Of a stretch of 64,000 nt of DNA, positions 42,543 to 50,644 are shown in pieces. The stretch covers positions 62,001 to 126,000 of the forward strand of contig NZ_JAUEPH010000003.1 in NCBI RefSeq assembly GCF_030403435.1, written 5' to 3'. Each line of letters begins with the position of its first letter. Position 1 is the stretch's first letter. This stretch comes from Algoriphagus sediminis (lineage in GTDB: Bacteria > Bacteroidota > Bacteroidia > Cytophagales > Cyclobacteriaceae). The translations under genes were made by a program, and so were the position numbers. The notes beneath the pieces were generated by a model. It saw nothing but the letters and a program-made list of their open reading frames with translations. It had not been told where the DNA came from and made no database searches.

Positions 42543-43691
42543 TTAGTTAAAATTAAAATCCATAATGGCAAACCCAAGTTCATCCTCAATATTAACATAG
42601 GACCATAGTTTCCCATCTTTAAAAAACGGATTACTGGGCGCCTTTTCTAGATTTTCCAATTGAGTCTCTCCGATGAGATTCAAATTTTCGTCATAAGCGA
42701 ATAGGAAAACCTCATATGTTCTTGGCACGTCGTCCGCCACCTTTGGATCCATCTTATCCCCAAATCGGTAATATCTCTGACTTGATGAATCCCAAAGCAA
42801 TGGCTTATAGGCTATCTGGGTTCGAAGGGTTTCCATTTGCTCGTTGAATTCTTCATCCCCTGAGGGTTCTTTATTTATATCCGCGCTTTTCCTTCTTGCG
42901 GTTAGCTTATGAGGAAACTCAATTAACCTAGCAGAATCAGACTCAAAATCATAGAGATATATATCAGAAGTAGCGGATGTAGATACAAAGAGTTCATCAT
43001 TCATCGGGTACACATCGATTTGCTCAGTATACACCATTGCCGTAGTACCATTCATATTCATGAAGGTATAGTCCTTTAAAAAATCAAAGGCTGGTAAGTC
43101 CACAAGCTTTCCAGATTTGCTAGCTAAGTCTATTATCGATAAGTCCCAAACTCCTTGAAAAAAGCTACCAAATAGAGAGACATGAGTTTTGCCGTCATTG
43201 AGCAGGAGCAAGCTATTGGTTAATGGAGAATTATCATCTGACTCATATTCAGGAATATCACTAGGCGCGAACTTTAAATCCAAAAGCTTCTTACCGTCCA
43301 GGTTAAACTGTCCGGCTTGCATATAACTTGCTATTACAAATTCGTCACCTGGCAGGTATTGAAAATTATTTGGAAAGTTTCCAACTCCATCAGGCCCCTC
43401 TTCTTCAAACTGAAAACGCTCAACAAGTCTTGCCGCATCCAAATCAATTTTCAATAAGCCTTGATCCTGAGGAACGTAAAGGAAAACAAACTTTCTATCA
43501 GGTGTGACCGCAGACGTACGAAATCCGTTTGCCAAGTTAATTAACTCTTCTCCCGAATCGATTTGAATGGTATCTAGCGAAAAGCTAAAATCCTCAAGAA
43601 TATTATTAGGGGTTTCCGAATCGCCATTAGTTCCTTCGGAGCAGGCGAAAACCGCACAAGATAGTAGTGCGAGCAAAAGAATTCTTTGCAT
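42543..43691 (-). CDS. DUF4221 lipoprotein, copy 2 (middle)
   Basis: The protein is 382 residues from the ATG at 43691, with lipobox CAVFAC. It shares with its neighbours the opening DTIQIDSGEE, an FNNFQYLPGDEFVIAS-type propeller strand, SDIYLYDFESDSARLIEFPHKL, and the closing EVFLFAYDENLNLIGE and WSYVNIEDELGFAIMDF. The closing part is close to copy 3, so these two look like the nearer relatives. It is probably exported to the periplasm or surface. The upstream gap to copy 3 is 133 bases and carries a scar-like repeat (see findings). Confidence 0.8.
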   Translation of the reverse strand: MQRILLLALLSCAVFACSEGTNGDSETPNNILEDFSFSLDTIQIDSGEELINLANGFRTSAVTPDRKFVFLYVPQDQGLLKIDLDAARLVERFQFEEEGPDGVGNFPNNFQYLPGDEFVIASYMQAGQFNLDGKKLLDLKFAPSDIPEYESDDNSPLTNSLLLLNDGKTHVSLFGSFFQGVWDLSIIDLASKSGKLVDLPAFDFLKDYTFMNMNGTTAMVYTEQIDVYPMNDELFVSTSATSDIYLYDFESDSARLIEFPHKLTARRKSADINKEPSGDEEFNEQMETLRTQIAYKPLLWDSSSQRYYRFGDKMDPKVADDVPRTYEVFLFAYDENLNLIGETQLENLEKAPSNPFFKDGKLWSYVNIEDELGFAIMDFNFN

Positions 43692-43824
43692 AAAAGTTGG
43701 TTTAGTCAAAATCGTAATCAAGAAATCAAAAACAGACTGATTTCCTGCGGCATAAGTTAAAACGAAAAGACGGTATGAGTCTCCTTTAAGCCTAGTTTAT
43801 ATGACAGAGATTCCTAAAAATTTC

Positions 43825-44958
43825 TTAAAAAACAAATGAGTATTTAGCGAACGCAGGAAATTCTCCCACCACTGTGTAGGCGTAAAGGTAGCCATCCTTA
43901 ATGAAGGCACGGAAGGGGTATCGATCCATTTTCAGTAATTTTTCCCCGATGAGATTCAAATCTTGATCGTAAGCGAAAAGGTAAATATCTGAGCCCAAAC
44001 TCCCTTCTTCATTGAACCGGGTGTTTTCGGATGCAAATCGGAAATACATTTCTCTCGAATCATCCCAGTAAAACTTTGTGAAAGAAATAAGCTTATTTAT
44101 TTCTCTCCCTAATGCCCTTCTTTCCTCATGAGAATTTACATCTGCTTTGATACTACCGCTTCTTTTATTAGGGACCAACTTATGGTCAAATGAAACAAGT
44201 CTCAAAGAATCCAGCTGTGGCAAGTATTGATAAATATCAGAAGTGGATTGACAGTATACTATGAAAGAATTATTCACTTTATCCAACCAAACCTGATCTC
44301 CAGAAATGGTGGCACCATTTCCCTGCATAAACACCACTCTGAAATTGTTGGCGATGTCCATTGCGGGTATATCAAACATTTTCACCGAGTCGTTCTGAAA
44401 ATCAAAAGAGGCTAAGCCCTGTGTTCCACCCATAAAAACTCCAGGTATAGAAACACCCTTGTTACCATCATCGATTATGAACATTCTTCGTTTGAAATCC
44501 AGGTTTTCTATGTCTGGAAGCCCCTTCCAATTCCGGGATTCAAGGTTCAACTCGCTCAACTTTTCCCCTTCTTTTGAATAAATCCCTTGAACCCCATATC
44601 CGATTAAAGCGAATTTATCATCTGCTAAAAGATTTGCATTGATCAAATACTCAGGAACCCTGTTGGGACCATCAGTTTTCAAGGTATAGCGCCCTTTCAA
44701 AGAGAAATCTTCTAGTTCTATTTCATGGATTTCAGGATTTTCACCCTCATAATAAAAGAAGAGTGTTTTTTGATCGGCGCTTATTTCAGGATAATTGTAT
44801 GCTCCAGGGATAAAAATTTCCTCACCAACATCTACCACCACAGTATCTATATTGACTATTAACTCATCCAATACATTTTCAAAGGATTGATCCTCTTCCC
44901 TTGTTGCACATGAACTAAAAAGTAAAATACCTAAAATAAGGGCTAAAAATGTTCTCAT
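43825..44958 (-). CDS. DUF4221 lipoprotein, copy 3 (most upstream)
   Basis: The protein is 377 residues from the ATG at 44958 (a TTG two codons earlier is unlikely), with lipobox LLFSSC. It has DTVVVDVGEE near the start, STSDIYQYLPQLDSLRLVSFDHKL in the middle and DIYLFAYDQDLNLIGEK at the end, each matching copy 2. The repeated short strands fit a six- or seven-bladed propeller. It lies 31 bases downstream of the DUF4286 gene. A tandem array of three suggests recent duplication and divergence, perhaps for different ligands. Confidence 0.8.
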   Translation of the reverse strand: MRTFLALILGILLFSSCATREEDQSFENVLDELIVNIDTVVVDVGEEIFIPGAYNYPEISADQKTLFFYYEGENPEIHEIELEDFSLKGRYTLKTDGPNRVPEYLINANLLADDKFALIGYGVQGIYSKEGEKLSELNLESRNWKGLPDIENLDFKRRMFIIDDGNKGVSIPGVFMGGTQGLASFDFQNDSVKMFDIPAMDIANNFRVVFMQGNGATISGDQVWLDKVNNSFIVYCQSTSDIYQYLPQLDSLRLVSFDHKLVPNKRSGSIKADVNSHEERRALGREINKLISFTKFYWDDSREMYFRFASENTRFNEEGSLGSDIYLFAYDQDLNLIGEKLLKMDRYPFRAFIKDGYLYAYTVVGEFPAFAKYSFVF

Positions 44959-44989
44959 AGTCAAAAATTAAATTTTAGAAAGTGAATAG

Positions 44990-45292
44990 TTATACCTCCT
45001 GAAGCAAAGTTCTAAACGCAAGTGCCTTCTCGCCGAATCTTATTTGGGGCTTAATTCTCAATTCCTGAGCATAAAGCTTTTCATATTCCATAAGCTTGGC
45101 AGTGGACTCTGCAAAAAACTGAATACTATAATTTGTGCTTTCGTCATCAGCGCTATTCAGTAGCCTATAAAATTTATGACTGGTAAAAAGCCCACAAGCA
45201 AAAACTTCGGGAATATGAGTGTCCTTCATCCAGCTCACAAAATCCTCTTCTACAGAATGAGCTACGGTGTAAGTGATATTATATAGAATCAT
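44990..45292 (-). CDS. DUF4286 family protein
   Basis: This 100-residue protein matches DUF4286, a small cytoplasmic ferredoxin-like family of Bacteroidota: MILYNITYTVAHSVEEDFVSWM, IPEVFACGLFTSHKFYRLL and STNYSIQFFAES. Function is unknown; the fold suggests a dimeric alpha+beta barrel. It lies 31 bases upstream of the first DUF4221 gene and is divergent from cruF, sharing a 104-base intergenic region. Confidence 0.85.
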   Translation of the reverse strand: MILYNITYTVAHSVEEDFVSWMKDTHIPEVFACGLFTSHKFYRLLNSADDESTNYSIQFFAESTAKLMEYEKLYAQELRIKPQIRFGEKALAFRTLLQEV

Positions 45293-45396
45293 ATGAATTA
45301 ATTTTAATCAGATTTTATTTGTTTTGCCAACAATCACAACGTAACCAAGTTAGACTTGCCGTGTCGGCTAAAATTCTGCCTCGGTAAAATTAACCA

Positions 45397-46065
45397 ATGT
45401 CCAGTCCACAAACTATTTCTAAGGAGAGGAAAGTAAATATCAGGTTTTTGGTAGCAAGAATCCTTGTCATAGCAATCTATGCTGCAGGGGCTATTGGGCT
45501 CAGCTTTCCAGAATATAAAGAGCTTTTTGAGTTTCTTACCCCTTTTCAGTTGATCGGTACTACCTGCCTTTTGCTTTTGTTTCACAAGGGTTGGAATGAT
45601 TCATTCCCCATTTTTGGAGCAGCAGCATTCTGGATTGGGTTTGGCTCCGAAATTATCGGGATTCATACCGGACTACTCTTTGGGAATTATGTTTATGGGC
45701 CCACTTTGGGGCCAAAGCTTTGGGAAGTCCCCCTTGTAATCGGCTTGAACTGGTTCCTTTTGGTGTATTTAAGTGGGGCGCTTTTTTCTAAATCTGTCAA
45801 AAACGACTACCTAGGAGCAGCTCTCGGTGCAGCAGTCATGACTGCCTTGGATTATGTAATCGAGCCGGTAGCAGTGGTTATGGATATGTGGTATTGGAAG
45901 TTTGATATCATTCCCCCTTCAAACTATGCAGGATGGTTTCTGATCGCCTTTATCATTCATTTAATTTATAGGAAGGCTAACTTTGCCAAAGAAAATCCAC
46001 TAGTCCCATACCTTCTGGTTTCGATGATTCTGTTTTTCACAATTCTAAATTTCACCATCGTTTAA
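45397..46065 (+). CDS. cruF: Carotenoid 1,2-hydratase CruF (DUF422 membrane protein)
   Basis: This 222-residue integral membrane protein has about 6-7 helices. The CruF/DUF422 hallmarks are FWIGFGSEIIGIHTGLLFGNYVYGPTLGPKLWEVPLVIGLNWFL and ALGAAVMTALDYVIEPVAVVMDMWYW, with the conserved Glu, His, Asp and Glu residues. CruF adds water to the psi end of acyclic or monocyclic carotenoids, giving the 1'-hydroxyl group of myxol, saproxanthin and flexixanthin. It begins the carotenoid locus and is divergent from the DUF4286 gene. Confidence 0.9.
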   Translation: MSSPQTISKERKVNIRFLVARILVIAIYAAGAIGLSFPEYKELFEFLTPFQLIGTTCLLLLFHKGWNDSFPIFGAAAFWIGFGSEIIGIHTGLLFGNYVYGPTLGPKLWEVPLVIGLNWFLLVYLSGALFSKSVKNDYLGAALGAAVMTALDYVIEPVAVVMDMWYWKFDIIPPSNYAGWFLIAFIIHLIYRKANFAKENPLVPYLLVSMILFFTILNFTIV

Positions 46066-46153
46066 TCCTCGATCAATTACCAGAATCTGTAATTGGTTGA
46101 TAATTTGCGGTTAAAGCAAAAAACAAAAGTTCAACAAAACGGTTTACTTCACA

Positions 46154-46600
46154 ATGGTAAAGGCGATAGGCTTTATTATACTCGGATTTGCAATCATGGA
46201 ATTTTCCGGATGGGCTATACATAAATACTTAATGCATGGTCCCCTTTGGTCAATTCATAAGACACATCATCAACCTTCGAAAAGCTGGTTTGAGCTAAAC
46301 GATCTGTTTTCTCTGCTTTTTGGCAGTATCGCAGTAATTTTAATCATTCTGGGAATCGAAGCTTTTGATTATCGATTTTGGATAGGAATGGGCATAAGTC
46401 TGTATGGAATGCTATATTTCTTCCTGCATGATGTTTTGATCCATCGAAGGGTAAAATTGTTTCACAGACCCGGCAACTTTTTCCTTCGCGGTATTTTTAA
46501 GGCCCATCAGGCCCATCACAAAACAAATAAGAAAGATGACGCTGTCTCTTTCGGTTTGTTTGTGGTACCAAAAAAATATTTTAAAGAAGAAAAGCAGTGA
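46154..46600 (+). CDS. crtZ: Beta-carotene 3-hydroxylase CrtZ
   Basis: This 148-residue diiron membrane hydroxylase has the histidine boxes HKYLMH (23-28), HKTHH (35-39), HDVLIHRR and HQAHH in the CrtZ order, with four membrane helices. It adds the 3-hydroxyl to a beta ring. With the CrtW ketolase it gives the 3-hydroxy-4-keto ring found in astaxanthin, and on a single ring in flexixanthin. Its TGA overlaps the GTG start of the MerR regulator (GTGA), so the enzyme and regulator are translationally coupled. Confidence 0.93.
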   Translation: MVKAIGFIILGFAIMEFSGWAIHKYLMHGPLWSIHKTHHQPSKSWFELNDLFSLLFGSIAVILIILGIEAFDYRFWIGMGISLYGMLYFFLHDVLIHRRVKLFHRPGNFFLRGIFKAHQAHHKTNKKDDAVSFGLFVVPKKYFKEEKQ

Positions 46601-47493
46601 GCACGTATTCAATCAAGGATTTAGAACAGCTGTCGGGTATAAAAGCCCATACGCTAAGGGTGTGGGAACAAAGATACAGTTTACTCGACCCCAAGAGGAC
46701 GGAGACTAACATCCGTTACTACGACGATGAAGATCTTAAACTCATCTTGAATGTTGCCTTATTAAATGATAATGGGTTCAAGATTAGTAAAATCGCATCC
46801 ATGTCAGAGGAAGAAAAGCGGGAAGAGGTAGTCAAACTGACTGAAAGGTCTTTGACTCATGATGATCAAATTCATGCCTTGACTATCTGTATGATAGAAA
46901 TGGATGAGGAGCGCTTTGATAAGGTGCTTTCTACCAATATTCTGAAACTTGGTTTTGAACAAACCATGCTCAACGTCATCTATCCTTTCATGTCAAAGAT
47001 CGGAGTACTGTGGCAGACTGGAGCTGTAAATCCGGCTCAGGAACACTTTATTTCGAATCTGGTCAGACAAAAACTTATTGTAGCAATCGACGGGCAAGTC
47101 AACGCACATGGAGGAAAGAAATTTTTACTATTCTTACCTGAAGGTGAGCTGCATGAAATTTCTATCCTGTTTGCTACTTATATTATTAAGAGCAAAGGAC
47201 ACCGCGTGATCTACTTAGGACAAAGCACCCCAAGTGATGACTTGCTTTCTGTTTATAAACTTCATGAGCCAGAATACCTGCTCACTGTGATCACTACCTC
47301 TCCATCTGCCGAATATGCACAGGATTATTTAGATGCCTTGTCAGAAAGGTTTGCTAATTCGAATATTCTAGTGACAGGATATCAGGTAATTGGCCAGGAC
47401 CTCAAGTTTCCATCCAATGTGAAATGCCTGAATTATATCCGCGATATCAAAGAGTATCTGGAGGAGTTAGAGCAGGTTCCACAAGAGAAATAG
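46597..47493 (+). CDS. MerR-family regulator with cobalamin-binding domain (CarH/LitR type)
   Basis: This 298-residue protein starts with GTG overlapping the crtZ stop. Residues 1-70 are a MerR DNA-binding domain (TYSIKDLEQLSGIKAHTLRVWEQRY). Residues 85-170 form the four-helix bundle, with W139-x9-E149-H150, the Wx9EH motif that caps adenosylcobalamin in CarH. From 175 a Rossmann B12 domain has LPEGELHEIS with His 186 as likely lower cobalt ligand. CarH proteins hold DNA in the dark as a tetramer and release it when light breaks the Co-C bond. The position of CarH His132 is Gln 140 here. It likely controls the next operon. Confidence 0.88.
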   Translation: MSTYSIKDLEQLSGIKAHTLRVWEQRYSLLDPKRTETNIRYYDDEDLKLILNVALLNDNGFKISKIASMSEEEKREEVVKLTERSLTHDDQIHALTICMIEMDEERFDKVLSTNILKLGFEQTMLNVIYPFMSKIGVLWQTGAVNPAQEHFISNLVRQKLIVAIDGQVNAHGGKKFLLFLPEGELHEISILFATYIIKSKGHRVIYLGQSTPSDDLLSVYKLHEPEYLLTVITTSPSAEYAQDYLDALSERFANSNILVTGYQVIGQDLKFPSNVKCLNYIRDIKEYLEELEQVPQEK

Positions 47494-47520
47494 TTTAAAA
47501 TTTCAACACTTTACTTAAAC

Positions 47521-47548
47521 AAAGGCATTTCAATGAAATGCTTTTTTT
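47521..47548 (+). terminator. Terminator after the MerR regulator gene
   Basis: GCATTTC, loop AAT and GAAATGC (47525-47541) are followed by TTTTTTTG. It separates the cruF-crtZ-merR unit from the sigma-crtI unit. Confidence 0.8.
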
Positions 47549-47604
47549 GTTTTAAAACCTGCCTAAATTGCCATTTTAGAGAGTTTTAGTGGTAATTCAT
47601 ATTT

Positions 47605-47615
47605 TTTGTTTAATC
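47605..47615 (+). promoter_or_regulatory. Upstream copy of the 11-bp half-site
   Basis: TTTGTTTAATC is identical to the core of both arms of the inverted repeat at 47648-47683. Its phase to the left arm is 44 bases, close to four helical turns. It is a candidate extra binding site for the MerR/B12 regulator. Confidence 0.5.
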
Positions 47616-47642
47616 TTTCTCAAAAAAAATTCAACAATTCTA

Positions 47643-47672
47643 TTGTATTTTGTTTAATCATTAGTACATTTG
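47643..47672 (+). promoter_or_regulatory. Promoter of the sigma-crtI-crtB-ispH-crtW operon
   Basis: TTG at 47643-47645, a 19-base spacer, then TACATTTG at 47665-47672 match the Bacteroidota -33 and -7 consensus. The ATG of the sigma gene is 24 bases after the -7 box. The inverted repeat lies across spacer and -7 box. Confidence 0.7.
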
Positions 47673-47683
47673 ATTAAACAAAA
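47648..47683 (+). promoter_or_regulatory. Perfect 13-bp inverted repeat, candidate operator of the MerR/B12 regulator
   Basis: TTTTGTTTAATCA (47648-47660) and TGATTAAACAAAA (47671-47683) are exact reverse complements separated by 10 bases. The left arm fills the promoter spacer and the right arm begins on the last two bases of the -7 box. A protein bound here would block RNA polymerase. It sits directly downstream of the MerR gene, as expected for a local operator. Confidence 0.65.
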
Positions 47684-47695
47684 ATCAGTAACACC

Positions 47696-48208
47696 ATGAC
47701 GACTCTTGAATTTAGCTACTCACTTAATAAGATGTCAACCAGCCTGAAGCCATTTGCGCTGAAATTGACTCGAGACATGGATGATGCAAATGACCTACTA
47801 CAGGATACAATGGTTAAGGCATTTACCAATAAGGACAAGTTTCAGGAGGGAACCAACCTGAAAGCTTGGCTCTACACAATCATGAAAAATACTTTTATTA
47901 CCAACTATCAAAGAATGGTTAGAAGAGGAACTTTTGTAGATACTACCGATAACCTCCACTACATCAATTCAAGCGGATCAAGAATTGAGAATGATGCCTA
48001 TCAGAATTTTACATTAGATGATACCCACGCTGCCATTGATAGTCTGGATGATGTTTATAAAACTCCATTTATGATGCATTTCAGAGGATTCAAATATCAT
48101 GAAATTGCAGAAAAGCTTAACATCCCAATTGGAACTGTAAAAAATAGAATCCATATTGCCCGTAAGCTTTTAAAAGCAGAACTTACAGTATACAGACATA
48201 AGAATTAA
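47696..48208 (+). CDS. ECF-type sigma-70 factor
   Basis: This 170-residue protein has region 2 at about 10-80 (LTRDMDDANDLLQDTMVKAF and LKAWLYTIMKNTFITNYQR) and region 4 at about 115-165 (FMMHFRGFKYHEIAEKLNIPIGTVKNRIHIARK), an ECF layout. No anti-sigma gene lies next to it; the next gene is crtI, 3 bases later. Control is therefore likely at transcription, through the promoter and palindrome upstream. It may amplify a light response by driving other genes. Which promoters it reads is not visible here. Confidence 0.9.
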   Translation: MTTLEFSYSLNKMSTSLKPFALKLTRDMDDANDLLQDTMVKAFTNKDKFQEGTNLKAWLYTIMKNTFITNYQRMVRRGTFVDTTDNLHYINSSGSRIENDAYQNFTLDDTHAAIDSLDDVYKTPFMMHFRGFKYHEIAEKLNIPIGTVKNRIHIARKLLKAELTVYRHKN

Positions 48209-48211
48209 AAG

Positions 48212-49693
48212 ATGAGCCAAAAGCATGTGGTAGTGATAGGTTCCGGGTTTGCGGGGCTTTCCGCAGCTACCCACTTGGCAAAAAATAACCACTCAGTCAC
48301 CCTGATTGAAAAAAATGAATCCCCTGGAGGAAGAGCTCGAAAGTTCGACCATCAGGGGTTTGTTTTTGATATGGGGCCAAGTTGGTATTGGATGCCTGAC
48401 GTATTCGAAGATTATTTTTCTCACTTTGGGAAAAAACCCAGTGATTATTATTCTTTAAAAAGACTTGATCCCTCCTATGCGGTCATCTATGGCGAAAAAG
48501 ACGTATTGGATATCCCAGCAGACCTGGAGCAGTTTAAACAGATGCTCGAGGACATTGAGCCTGGTGCTGGGAAGCAATTGGATGAGTTTTTGGCTCAAGC
48601 CAAATACAAATATGAAGTGGGAATTCATGATTTAGTGAAGCGTCCAAGTCGATCAGTTTTTGAATTCACCTCTCCAAAACTACTTGCGGATATGATTAGA
48701 ATGGACATTTTTCAGTCCATGTCAAAACATGTTCGTAAGTTTTTCAAGCATGAAAAAATTATCCGGCTGATGGAATTTCCTGTACTTTTTCTTGGAGAAA
48801 CTGCTGATAATATTCCTGCCCTATATAGCCTGATGAACTATGCAGATATCGCCTTAGGCACCTGGTATCCCATGGGAGGAATGCATGAGGTAATTAAGGG
48901 AATGGTAACACTCGCGGAAGAACAAGGAGTGAAGATTCGTTACGATTCTGAGGTAGAAGAAATCGAAATCGAAAATGGTCAGGCCAAAAGAGTTCGCCTA
49001 ATTTCAGGCGAGAAAATCGAAGCCGATGTGGTCGTGGCAGGGGCAGATTACCATCATGTGGATAAACATCTAATTAATCCCAAGTATTCGAACTATTCAG
49101 AAGAGTATTGGGATAAGAGGGTAATGGCTCCATCCAGTCTTTTATTTTACTTGGGTATAGATAAAAAACTCAAGAATCTTCGACATCATAATTTATTCTT
49201 TGACGAACCACTTGGCCCTCATGCAGATGCTATTTACAAACATCCAAGATGGCCTGAAAAACCGCTTTTCTATGCTTCAGTTCCATCCATGACGGATCCC
49301 TCCGTTGCACCTGAAGGAAAGGAAAATATGTTCCTTTTAATCCCATTGGCACCAGACCTAGAAGACACAGAAGAGATGCGGGAAAAATATTACGACATTA
49401 TAATGGAAAGGCTAGAAAGAATTACTGGTCAGGATGTTAGGTCCCATGTGATTTATAAGAGATCCTACGCTCATGCTGATTTTAAGTCTGATTATCACGC
49501 CTTCAAAGGCAATGCTTATGGACTGGCAAATACCCTGACTCAGACCGCTATTCTGAAACCCTCCTTAAAGAATAAAAAAGTATCTAACTTGTACTATACC
49601 GGGCAGCTTACAGTCCCCGGTCCAGGTGTTCCCCCTTCTCTAATATCGGGTCGCGTGGTCTCAGGTGAGGTGATGAAAGAAAACAATTTGTAA
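48212..49693 (+). CDS. crtI: Phytoene desaturase CrtI
   Basis: This 493-residue protein opens VVVIGSGFAGLSAATHLA (FAD dinucleotide fold), then ESPGGRARKF and FDMGPSWYWMP. It ends with LYYTGQLTVPGPGVPPSLISGRVV, the bacterial carotenoid-desaturase signature. CrtI introduces four double bonds into phytoene to give lycopene. It is 3 bases after the sigma gene and 22 bases before crtB, so it is firmly in one operon. A CrtD-like 3',4'-desaturase is not in the window; CrtI is the only desaturase seen. Confidence 0.95.
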   Translation: MSQKHVVVIGSGFAGLSAATHLAKNNHSVTLIEKNESPGGRARKFDHQGFVFDMGPSWYWMPDVFEDYFSHFGKKPSDYYSLKRLDPSYAVIYGEKDVLDIPADLEQFKQMLEDIEPGAGKQLDEFLAQAKYKYEVGIHDLVKRPSRSVFEFTSPKLLADMIRMDIFQSMSKHVRKFFKHEKIIRLMEFPVLFLGETADNIPALYSLMNYADIALGTWYPMGGMHEVIKGMVTLAEEQGVKIRYDSEVEEIEIENGQAKRVRLISGEKIEADVVVAGADYHHVDKHLINPKYSNYSEEYWDKRVMAPSSLLFYLGIDKKLKNLRHHNLFFDEPLGPHADAIYKHPRWPEKPLFYASVPSMTDPSVAPEGKENMFLLIPLAPDLEDTEEMREKYYDIIMERLERITGQDVRSHVIYKRSYAHADFKSDYHAFKGNAYGLANTLTQTAILKPSLKNKKVSNLYYTGQLTVPGPGVPPSLISGRVVSGEVMKENNL

Positions 49694-49715
49694 ACAAAAA
49701 AGTATATTTTGTACT

Positions 49716-50558
49716 ATGAACGCTGTAGAACTATTCGACAATACTGCACTTGAATGCAGCCGGCTGATTACTCAGCGCTACAGTACAAGCTTTACCCTAG
49801 GGATCAAAACTCTGGATAAAAAGTTTCACCTTCCTATTTATGCGATCTATGGCTTTGTTCGATATGCTGATGAAATCGTAGATACCTTCCATGATCAGGA
49901 TAAAGGAAAACTTCTTGAGAAGTTTAAGAAGAATACTTACGAGGCCATCGAGACTAAGCTTTCCCTAAACCCTGTCCTGCATGCATTTCAGCTCATGGTC
50001 AATAAATATAAGATCGACCATGATCTCATAGAGGCTTTTTTGCACAGCATGGAAATGGACCTTGACTTCAAAACCTACAGTGACAATCGCTACCATGAAT
50101 ATATTTATGGCAGTGCCGAGGTAGTCGGTCTTATGTGCCTTAAAGTATTCTGTGAGGGGGATGAAGAAATGTATCAACGCCTAAAAGAACCGGCATGTAA
50201 ACTAGGTGCCGCCTTCCAAAAAGTTAATTTCCTCAGAGATATAAAAAGTGATTTTGAGGAACGAGGCCGGGTATATTTTCCAGGGGTCGACTATGCCCAG
50301 TTTGATAAAAATGCAAAACAAGCCATAGAAGAGGACATCCAAAAAGATTTTGATGATTCCCTCATTGGAATTGAAGGTCTTCCTGAGGGAGCTCAACTAG
50401 GTGTCAGAGTAGCTTATCTATACTATCAAAAGCTCTTTGATAAGATAAAAAGTCTACCGGCTGAGACCATAACCCAGCAAAGAATTCGAATTCCTAATAC
50501 CAGGAAATTAACTCTTCTGCTCGGAACTTACTTCGGAACCAAACTTGGTATTTCTTAG
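49716..50558 (+). CDS. crtB: Phytoene synthase CrtB
   Basis: This 280-residue protein has the two Asp-rich prenyl-diphosphate sites DEIVD (52-56) and DIKSD (175-179), the latter in NFLRDIKSDFEERGRVYFP. RYSTSF near 21 and YAIYGFVRYAD are also typical of squalene/phytoene synthases. It joins two geranylgeranyl diphosphates head to head. It follows crtI by 22 bases. The supplier of GGPP (CrtE) is not in the window. Confidence 0.95.
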   Translation: MNAVELFDNTALECSRLITQRYSTSFTLGIKTLDKKFHLPIYAIYGFVRYADEIVDTFHDQDKGKLLEKFKKNTYEAIETKLSLNPVLHAFQLMVNKYKIDHDLIEAFLHSMEMDLDFKTYSDNRYHEYIYGSAEVVGLMCLKVFCEGDEEMYQRLKEPACKLGAAFQKVNFLRDIKSDFEERGRVYFPGVDYAQFDKNAKQAIEEDIQKDFDDSLIGIEGLPEGAQLGVRVAYLYYQKLFDKIKSLPAETITQQRIRIPNTRKLTLLLGTYFGTKLGIS

Positions 50559-50644
50559 TAAATCGATTATCATACAATTACTTTATCCTTCAGTAGTTTC
50601 ACAACCTTCATCAAACAATTCAAACAATTGAAAGTTAATTACAC

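Noticed and set aside
46074-46095. CAATTAC/GTAATTG inverted repeat between cruF and crtZ
   Set aside because: It is a 7-bp AT-rich stem without a T-run. cruF, crtZ and the regulator run the same way, so a break here is not supported.
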